This document shows, piece after piece, positions 1 to 6,322 of a DNA stretch of 30,487 nt. A program made the position numbers and the translations under genes. Source of the DNA: a virus. The notes below the pieces were generated by a model that saw only the letters and a program-made list of their open reading frames with translations, was not told where the DNA came from and ran no database searches. The stretch lies in IMG/VR virus record IMGVR_UViG_3300032331_000051, positions 1 through 30,487 of that record. One strand, 5' to 3'. The first letter of the stretch is position 1. Every line of letters begins with the position of its first letter.

Positions 1-51
1 GGGTACGGATTATCGCCAGCAATTGCAGAAAAGTGGCTTGACAGTTTATAG
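1..51 (+). CDS. 3' end of an unidentified gene (partial)
   Basis: Only the last 16 codons are present; the frame ends at TAG 49-51 and reads GYGLSPAIAEKWLDSL. The fragment loosely resembles the last motif of cytosine-5 DNA methyltransferases, where a GN-V-P segment is followed by a short helix, but the match is too short to name the gene. It lies 26 nt before the next gene and on the same strand, so it probably belongs to the same transcript. Confidence 0.35.
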   Translation, partial: GYGLSPAIAEKWLDSL

Positions 52-77
52 TTGGTAAATTACAACAGGGGGCAAAC

Positions 78-608
78 ATGATTATTTATTTGATAGGCGC
101 GCCAGGATCAGGCAAAACAACTTTGACAGAAGCATTTACGCAAGATTGGATAGACCATGCCAAACATGAACAACCGATCAAATTCAGATCACACCATACC
201 CCGCATGGGGACGCACTCTCACTTGGGTGGCTCAGACCAGCATTTGGCGGAACAGACACGCTTGGCAATACGGCGATACTTGCAATTGAACCGTGGCTAC
301 CAGGGATCGCCAAAGAGTATTCAATCATCTATGGAGAAGGCGACAGACTAGCCAACGCACGTTTCTTTGATTTGTGTAAGAGCATTGGACAGTTTTACCT
401 GTTTTACCTGAACACTGAGCCTGCGTTATGCGCTGAGCGTCGCGCACAAAGATCTTTATTAACAGGCAAAACACAAAACCCTTCATGGGTTAAAGGTAGA
501 GAGACTAAGCACCGCAACCTTGCTCAGACCTACAAAGCATTTGAGATCCCGTCAGGACTCACACCGCAAGGTGGCGCAGATCTAATGCGTAATGTAATCT
601 TTTCCTGA
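78..608 (+). CDS. P-loop nucleotide kinase-like protein
   Basis: A 176-residue protein that opens with a Walker A loop, GAPGSGKTT at residues 7-15, directly after the first beta strand, as in small nucleotide or polynucleotide kinases. A basic segment near residues 121-145, with several Arg and Lys, could be the lid that contacts phosphate. The ATG is preceded by AGGGGG at 67-72 with 5 nt spacing. Small P-loop proteins of this kind often sit next to terminase genes in actinophages. The substrate cannot be told from sequence; a DNA-packaging accessory role is possible but unproven. Confidence 0.6.
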   Translation: MIIYLIGAPGSGKTTLTEAFTQDWIDHAKHEQPIKFRSHHTPHGDALSLGWLRPAFGGTDTLGNTAILAIEPWLPGIAKEYSIIYGEGDRLANARFFDLCKSIGQFYLFYLNTEPALCAERRAQRSLLTGKTQNPSWVKGRETKHRNLAQTYKAFEIPSGLTPQGGADLMRNVIFS

Positions 609-624
609 TGAATAGGAAACGTAG

Positions 625-1107
625 ATGAGAAAGACACCGCCACCAGAGCAGATAGACAAAGAGAAAAAAGTGCTGGAGTTAAAGCGCTCAGGGGCTACTT
701 GGGACGCTATTGCTGAGGTTGTCGGGTATGCAAACGGTTCAGGCGCGTTCAAGGCTTACCAAAGAGCAATGACACGCACGTTGCAGCAACCAGCAGATGA
801 GTTGCGTGACGCTGAGATTGATCGCTTAGACCGATTACAAAGGGCGTATTGGTTTGAGGCGATTGGAGACAGAGATAACCCGCCAGTGCATAAATCAGCA
901 GAGATTGTTTTGAAGATTATCGACAGGCGCGCAAAGTTACTTGGGCTAGACGCACCAACAAAGATCCAAGCAGAGGTGGTTACGTATGACGCAAGCGGAA
1001 TTGAAGCCGACATTGAACGCATTGCCTATCAACTCAGAGGAATGGATCAGGGCGTCACGCTGGCGTTGGAAGCAGGAACAAGCGAGACAAGAACAATTAC
1101 CACCTGA
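625..1107 (+). CDS. Terminase small subunit
   Basis: A 160-residue protein with an N-terminal helix-turn-helix-like segment (about residues 15-50, including GATWDAIAEVVGYANGSGA) and a helical middle that would oligomerise. Small terminase subunits bind the packaging site and hand DNA to the large subunit. Its place just before the large terminase supports the call more than the sequence does. AGGAAA lies upstream of the ATG. Its last 122 nt overlap the start of the large subunit in another frame, so the two are probably translationally linked. Confidence 0.75.
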   Translation: MRKTPPPEQIDKEKKVLELKRSGATWDAIAEVVGYANGSGAFKAYQRAMTRTLQQPADELRDAEIDRLDRLQRAYWFEAIGDRDNPPVHKSAEIVLKIIDRRAKLLGLDAPTKIQAEVVTYDASGIEADIERIAYQLRGMDQGVTLALEAGTSETRTITT

Positions 1108-2356
1108 CGGTGATTGGAACATTTGGTTGTACATGGCTGGACGCGGTGCAGGTAAAACACGCACTGCTGCTGAGTGGCTTGCTTGGGAAGCAATCAGCCA
1201 ACCCAATACGCGCTGGGCGATAGTTGCACCTACCTACGGTGACGCAAGAGATACCTGTGTTGAGGGTGAGTCAGGCGTATTGAACATTTTGAGACGATAC
1301 AAAGCGCTCAAAGATTGGAACAGATCACTTGGCGAGATCCTTTTGCACAACGGATCACAAATAAAACTATTCTCAGCAGACAAGCCTGACAGATTTCGTG
1401 GACCACAACATCATGGCGCATGGTGTGACGAGTTAGCAGCCTATCGTTACAGTGACGCGTGGGATCAGTTGCAGTTTGGTATGCGCTTGGGAGACAAACC
1501 GCGCATTGTTGTTACAACAACACCTAGACCAACAGCCCTAATTAGATTGCTAGCAGGGCGCAATGACGGATCAGTAGTAATTACTCGTGGATCTACTTTT
1601 GACAATGCTGCCAACCTTGCACCTTCAGCCCTATTGGAGTTGGAAGCCAGATACGCGGGTACCAGATTAGGGCGCCAAGAGTTGTTTGGCGAGATCTTAG
1701 ACGACGTTGAGGGCGCATTGTGGACACGTGGACTAATTGAGCGAAACAGGCTTCAGAAGGCTCCAGCGCTGGCAAGGATAGTTGTCTCAATAGATCCCGC
1801 AGTGACCAATACCAAAGATAGTGACGAGACAGGCATTATTGTTTTGGGAACAGACGCGCAAGGGCATGGATACGTGTTGGGTGATTACTCTTTCAAGGGA
1901 TCTCCACTTGATTGGGCAAGCAAAGCGGTTTCAGTTTTTGACGAGTGGAAAGCAGACTCAATCCTGGTTGAAGTCAATCAGGGCGGTGACATGGTGAGCG
2001 CGGTGTTAAAGCAGATCCGATTAGGGCTACCAATCCGAGAAGTGCGAGCGCACGTTGGTAAAAGATTACGCGCTGAGCCAGTTGCAGCAATGTATGAGCA
2101 GGGACGTATTCACCACATTGGAGAGTTCGCCAAATTAGAAGATCAAATGACCGTGTGGACACCAGATGACCCAGACTCACCAGACAGAATTGACGCAATG
2201 GTGCAGGGGTTTGCGGATCTATTAGGGACTCAGAACATTGCTAACTACTTTAACGCCATTGCTAACTTTTGCCCTAACTGCAACTTGCCTAACCCTAAAT
2301 CTTCAGCCATGTGCTTGAAGTGCGGAAGCGCTATCATTACACCAGCCGTAGGATAA
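986..2356 (+). CDS. Terminase large subunit (ATPase/nuclease) with C-terminal zinc ribbon
   Basis: A 456-residue packaging motor. The ATPase has Walker A GRGAGKT (residues 52-58) and Walker B ending in D148-E149. The RNase H-like nuclease begins at VVSIDPAVTNT with D270 as a likely metal ligand. The conserved N-terminal stretch RASRWRWKQ, shortly before the ATPase, supports the early ATG, which is preceded by AGAGGTGG (972-979) at 6 nt. This start lies inside the small subunit gene. The unusual part is the C-terminus: C429, C432, C443 and C446 make a CxxC-x10-CxxC zinc ribbon after the nuclease. I infer that it could dock on the portal or on DNA. Confidence 0.95.
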   Translation: MTQAELKPTLNALPINSEEWIRASRWRWKQEQARQEQLPPDGDWNIWLYMAGRGAGKTRTAAEWLAWEAISQPNTRWAIVAPTYGDARDTCVEGESGVLNILRRYKALKDWNRSLGEILLHNGSQIKLFSADKPDRFRGPQHHGAWCDELAAYRYSDAWDQLQFGMRLGDKPRIVVTTTPRPTALIRLLAGRNDGSVVITRGSTFDNAANLAPSALLELEARYAGTRLGRQELFGEILDDVEGALWTRGLIERNRLQKAPALARIVVSIDPAVTNTKDSDETGIIVLGTDAQGHGYVLGDYSFKGSPLDWASKAVSVFDEWKADSILVEVNQGGDMVSAVLKQIRLGLPIREVRAHVGKRLRAEPVAAMYEQGRIHHIGEFAKLEDQMTVWTPDDPDSPDRIDAMVQGFADLLGTQNIANYFNAIANFCPNCNLPNPKSSAMCLKCGSAIITPAVG

Positions 2357-2379
2357 GGGCACAAACAAAGGGGATACAC

Positions 2380-4209
2380 GTGGGTCGCATTACAGACCGT
2401 ATCGCAAATCAGATTGCAGCAGCAATTGAAAAGCGCGCATTGCCAGCAGGTGCAGTAACAATGACAGAGCAAGACATGCGCAATGGATCTATTGGACAGT
2501 CATACGGCAACAACGTGCCTTTGGGACGTGAAGCATTTTTGCCTGTTGCATTTGGTCCAGGTGTACCAATCACTCCAGGTGCTATTAACCCTTTACGCGA
2601 CGACGGCAGACCAGATCCACGCAGGTATGAATACCAAGTTGCACAAAACATCAACATTACTGAAACACGTCTCATACCTTTCAAGACATTGCGAGCAGCA
2701 GCAGATCAGATTGACATTTTGCGACGTTGCGTTGAAGTCAGCAAAAGCAAACTTGTTGGATTGGAATGGGACATTGTCCTAGCAACAGACGCGTCAGAAA
2801 AGATTGCAGCAGACTCAGGTGGAGATCACGTTAGAGCAATGGCTAAGGCGCGCGCAGAGTTCACTGATGAGATTACGCGCTTGCGTGAGTTTTGGGAAAA
2901 CCCAGACCGCAGCAATGGTTTGACCTTTTCAGATTGGTTAATGATTGCAGCAGAAGAGATCCTTGTTATTGACGCATTAGCAATTTGGCCACAACGCACA
3001 GTTGGTGGAGATCTCTACGGGTTGCAGATCCTAGACGGCACAACAATCAAACCAATGCTTGATGACAGAGGTATGCGACCACAAGCGCCAGACGTTGCTT
3101 ACCAACAGATCCTTTACGGTTTCCCACGCGCTGAGTTCACTGCAAACGATGATGACCCTGCTGCTGACGGTGAGTTCACAAGCGATGACCTTGCGTACCT
3201 AGTTCGCAACCGCAGAGCAATGAGTACCTATGGGTATTCTCCAGTTGAGCGCGCACTACCTTTGGCTGACATTTACTTGCGCAGACAACAATGGATCCGC
3301 GCTGAATACACTGACGGCGTAATTCCAGATTTGATGTTCACAACCACAGCAGACTGGGGTAATAACCCTGATCTATTGCGAGCATACGAGAACATTCTCA
3401 ATGATGACCTTGCAGGACAAACAGAACAGCGCAAGCGCGCACGACTATTGCCAACAGGCTTGGTGCCAGTTACCAATGACGGCTATGGCGAGAAGTTTAA
3501 AGACACGCTTGACGATTACCTTGTGACCTCAATCTGTGGACACTTTGGAGTTCAGCCAAGTGAAATTGGTTTCTCACCAAAGAGTGGATTGGGTGGCGCA
3601 GGGTTCAGCGAAGGACAAGCAGAAAACGCTGAAGCACTTGGTATTGGACCACTAGCAAACTGGTTGAGCAAAACACTTACCAACCTTTCATACACTTATC
3701 TTGGTATGCCACGTGAGTTGGAATTCAAACTCATGACAAGCAAGCGCATGGACAATGAAGCCAACGCGCGCAAGAACCAGATTGAGATTACATCAGGCGG
3801 TAAGACAATCAATGAACGTAGATCTGAAATGGGACTACCTTTGTTGGATACACCGCAAGCAGATATGCCAATCTTGGTTAGCGGTGCAGGTATGTTCTTG
3901 TTCAGCCCTGACGGATTGATCAATGCTGCTCAACTCACAACTGCTCCAGCGTTGGAAGGCGCAGAAGCAACTGCGATTGAAGAGCCAAATTCAGAGCCAA
4001 ATTTGGAGCCAGAGGTTGCAGAAACACCAGTGACCGTTGAAACCGTTAAAGAGGTTCAAGCATTTATGAAGTGGGCAAAGAAAGGCGACAGGGGTAGAGA
4101 TTTTGAGTTCAAGACAATTGACCCGATAGTTGCTGAGGCGCTGAACCAATGTATGTATGACGGGGATCTGGACACTGCCAAAGCATTAGCGAAAGCGTAT
4201 TTGGCATGA
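2380..4209 (+). CDS. Portal protein
   Basis: A 609-residue protein of the phage portal family, forming the dodecameric ring through which DNA enters the capsid. The body shows portal-like signatures, such as the STYGYSPVERALPLADIYLR helix region and the following QPSEIGF segment before a helical C-terminal half. I chose GTG 2380 because AAAGGGGA (2368-2375) precedes it at close spacing and it lies 24 nt after the terminase stop; an upstream ATG at 2311 would overlap the terminase without a visible ribosome binding site. The tail holds an acidic, proline-rich linker (about residues 530-560) and a helical end. It overlaps the next gene by 4 nt. Confidence 0.93.
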   Translation: MGRITDRIANQIAAAIEKRALPAGAVTMTEQDMRNGSIGQSYGNNVPLGREAFLPVAFGPGVPITPGAINPLRDDGRPDPRRYEYQVAQNINITETRLIPFKTLRAAADQIDILRRCVEVSKSKLVGLEWDIVLATDASEKIAADSGGDHVRAMAKARAEFTDEITRLREFWENPDRSNGLTFSDWLMIAAEEILVIDALAIWPQRTVGGDLYGLQILDGTTIKPMLDDRGMRPQAPDVAYQQILYGFPRAEFTANDDDPAADGEFTSDDLAYLVRNRRAMSTYGYSPVERALPLADIYLRRQQWIRAEYTDGVIPDLMFTTTADWGNNPDLLRAYENILNDDLAGQTEQRKRARLLPTGLVPVTNDGYGEKFKDTLDDYLVTSICGHFGVQPSEIGFSPKSGLGGAGFSEGQAENAEALGIGPLANWLSKTLTNLSYTYLGMPRELEFKLMTSKRMDNEANARKNQIEITSGGKTINERRSEMGLPLLDTPQADMPILVSGAGMFLFSPDGLINAAQLTTAPALEGAEATAIEEPNSEPNLEPEVAETPVTVETVKEVQAFMKWAKKGDRGRDFEFKTIDPIVAEALNQCMYDGDLDTAKALAKAYLA

Positions 4210-5843
4210 ACGTAGGCGCACACAAGGCTGATGTGCGCATAGCAACCAACAACGCACGCAAGATCCAAGCGGCACTGCGACAAGGCATTGACGCAAAGCG
4301 CGTTATTGCTGCTTATCGCAAGTCTCAACCTAACGCAACCAAAAACCCTGCTGCCGATAGAGCAAGGGCAAGAGCATGGGCAATGCTTAACATGAGGATC
4401 AACAATGAACCTTTGCTTGAAGTGTTGCAACGTACTTGGGCAGAGGGTTTTGTGTTGGGTGAAGCGTATGGCGATGAAGCGATAGCCAGAGCGCGTGAGG
4501 CTAAGAAGGCTGACAACCCAGATTACATTGATTGGGATAATTGGAGACCAGGTGACGCTGCAACGGCAGCATTGTTGCGACCACCCAAAGCATTTCAAGA
4601 TCTATTAGGCAGAGCGCGAGTCACAATCAAGGATCTTGACCAGACTGGCTACGACAGAGTTGGCACAGCGCTGGCTGACAGCATTGAACAGGGACTATCC
4701 GACACCCGCGCAGCACGACTAATCAATGACGCGATTGGCAACCCTGCGCGAGCGCTATCTATTGCTATTACTGAAACCAACCGAGCCATGTCTCAGGGTG
4801 CAATCAGCCGATACCAAGCAGCAAAACTGGAGCAAATGGAGTGGGAAGTGTCTGACCCTTGCCCAACCTGCGCAATGAACGCTAACCAAGTCATTGAGAT
4901 AGGCGGCACGTTCAGATCAGGGGCGCAAATGCCACCTGCTCACCCGTATTGTCGTTGCGTATTGTTACCTGTCATTCCTGAGTTTGAGGCAAACGAACAA
5001 GGCGTTGTTTTGGTTGAGCCACCTAAGCCTGCTGCTGCGCCAAAACTAACTGTTGCAGAGAAGTTAGATCAAGAGTATGCGCACAAGCCTGGCGCGTGGA
5101 GCAGACCGCAGCAAGGCGAAAGCGCGGTTGCAGCAGTTGAGGCTCAGCGACGCAAATTGACCAACGTGCGAGAAGGTAAGCGTTACACAGACAAGGGTTG
5201 GGAAAATAACGAACGCTCAAATTACCAACTCAAAGCAGACCGCGACGTGGCAAAGGGCAATGTTGTTTATACAAACGGTTTAACAATGGTTTTGGTCAAG
5301 GAAACCGATTTCTTAAAAATGCCTGCCAGCATTGACGCATTGTTAGACACAATTGACGACAACATGCAAAAGTTTAGGTTAAAAACACTGGTTGTCAGAG
5401 TGGACGATGAAGGGCTTGACGAGATCTACAAACATTACACGCCAGAGAAGCGCAAGAGAGTTATGGCTGCTGCCAATCGTGGCGGTTTGTTTGGGCAGAA
5501 GATGTATGTGCGACCAGGAAGCGTGGACGTTAGACCCGTTGACCCAAAAAACAACGGCACTTGGTTCAGCGCTGTTCCAGAGACAACAACCAGAGTTGAA
5601 TACACGATTGCTCACGAGTGGGGTCACATACGAGAAAAGTTGGTTGGCACGTTTGAAATTGATAGGGCTGATGAAGTGATTAACAAACTGACAGAACAGA
5701 TTGGCAATCAATTCCTGAGCCAGTACGGTAAAACAAGCGCAGCAGAAGCCTACGCTGAAGCATGGGCTGACTGGGTATTGAACAAAGGCGTGACCAATAA
5801 CCCAATTACTAACGCAATAGCAAGGGAGTTTGATTGGAAATGA
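4206..5843 (+). CDS. Minor head protein (MuF/SPP1 gp7-like) fused to a zinc-metallopeptidase-like domain
   Basis: A 545-residue two-part protein. The N-terminal half is the head morphogenesis domain that follows the portal in many phages: helices, the conserved SIAITETNRAMSQGAI segment, and a metal-binding pair C219-P-T-C222 with H246-P-Y-C249-R-C251. After a proline-rich linker (about residues 262-300) comes an extra domain of about 240 residues with H470-E-W-G-H474 and a second acidic helix, E514-A-Y-A-E518. This is the HExxH plus downstream glutamate layout of zincin peptidases. MuF domains are known carriers of variable C-terminal enzyme or toxin domains in temperate phages. Whether this one processes head proteins or is ejected into the host cannot be seen. 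It overlaps both neighbours by 4 nt. Confidence 0.85.
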   Translation: MNVGAHKADVRIATNNARKIQAALRQGIDAKRVIAAYRKSQPNATKNPAADRARARAWAMLNMRINNEPLLEVLQRTWAEGFVLGEAYGDEAIARAREAKKADNPDYIDWDNWRPGDAATAALLRPPKAFQDLLGRARVTIKDLDQTGYDRVGTALADSIEQGLSDTRAARLINDAIGNPARALSIAITETNRAMSQGAISRYQAAKLEQMEWEVSDPCPTCAMNANQVIEIGGTFRSGAQMPPAHPYCRCVLLPVIPEFEANEQGVVLVEPPKPAAAPKLTVAEKLDQEYAHKPGAWSRPQQGESAVAAVEAQRRKLTNVREGKRYTDKGWENNERSNYQLKADRDVAKGNVVYTNGLTMVLVKETDFLKMPASIDALLDTIDDNMQKFRLKTLVVRVDDEGLDEIYKHYTPEKRKRVMAAANRGGLFGQKMYVRPGSVDVRPVDPKNNGTWFSAVPETTTRVEYTIAHEWGHIREKLVGTFEIDRADEVINKLTEQIGNQFLSQYGKTSAAEAYAEAWADWVLNKGVTNNPITNAIAREFDWK

Positions 5844-6037
5844 GTGACAAATTCTATGATGCGTTGTTAGATTACAAAGATATGCCTGACAGTGTTGTGT
5901 TGTATGACGCTGTTTGCGGGTTGCAGTACGGGATAGATGAAGCAATGCGGCGCGGGATTTATGCCGAGTCTGCTAAAGTTACGAAGAGCCTTGAAGAAGC
6001 ATTGGCTGACGTCAAGTTAGAATGGATTGAGGAATAA
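5840..6037 (+). CDS. Small acidic protein downstream of the metallopeptidase fusion
   Basis: A 65-residue, acidic, mostly helical protein with no family that I recognise. Its ATG overlaps the stop of the head protein-peptidase gene as ATGA, and a TTG at 5834 is a possible alternative, since AAGGGAG (5822-5828) is better spaced to it. The tight coupling suggests stoichiometric or conditional expression with the upstream protein. It might be a small partner or inhibitor of the peptidase domain, but this rests on position only. Confidence 0.7.
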   Translation: MSDKFYDALLDYKDMPDSVVLYDAVCGLQYGIDEAMRRGIYAESAKVTKSLEEALADVKLEWIEE

Positions 6038-6038
6038 C

Positions 6039-6320
6039 ATGGCATTTAAGCACGTAAACGCAAGCACACAAACAGTGGTTTCAATTCTGCACCAAGTGGA
6101 CAAGAATGCTAGACCAAACACCCCAATCAACATTTACAACGGGCACAGTGCGGCAATCTTCATTGGCGACACTTCAATCACAACGTCAGGTGCAACTATC
6201 GGACGCACTATTGCTAACGCAACATCACAAGTGTTCTACGCAAGCGCTGGTGACATCATTTATGGAATTTCAGCAGCAGCCTCAGCGACAGGCGCGGTTG
6301 TTCTAACGTATTCAGCGTAA
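6039..6320 (+). CDS. Small beta-rich structural protein (possible capsid decoration)
   Basis: A 93-residue protein of alternating hydrophobic and Ser/Thr/Ala residues, which looks like a compact beta sandwich without charged catalytic motifs. The ATG is preceded by GAGGAA (6029-6034). It lies between the minor head protein and the capsid protease, where phages often keep capsid decoration or head-fibre proteins. The function is inferred only from context and composition. Confidence 0.7.
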   Translation: MAFKHVNASTQTVVSILHQVDKNARPNTPINIYNGHSAAIFIGDTSITTSGATIGRTIANATSQVFYASAGDIIYGISAAASATGAVVLTYSA

Positions 6321-6322
6321 TC

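Noticed and set aside
4056-4598. 180-codon leftward open frame over the portal/head protein junction
   Set aside because: Cys- and Ile-rich, no ribosome binding site, and opposite to two well-supported genes.
5379-5945. 188-codon leftward open frame over the peptidase domain
   Set aside because: Antisense to the HEWGH domain and small gene, with biased composition and no start signal.
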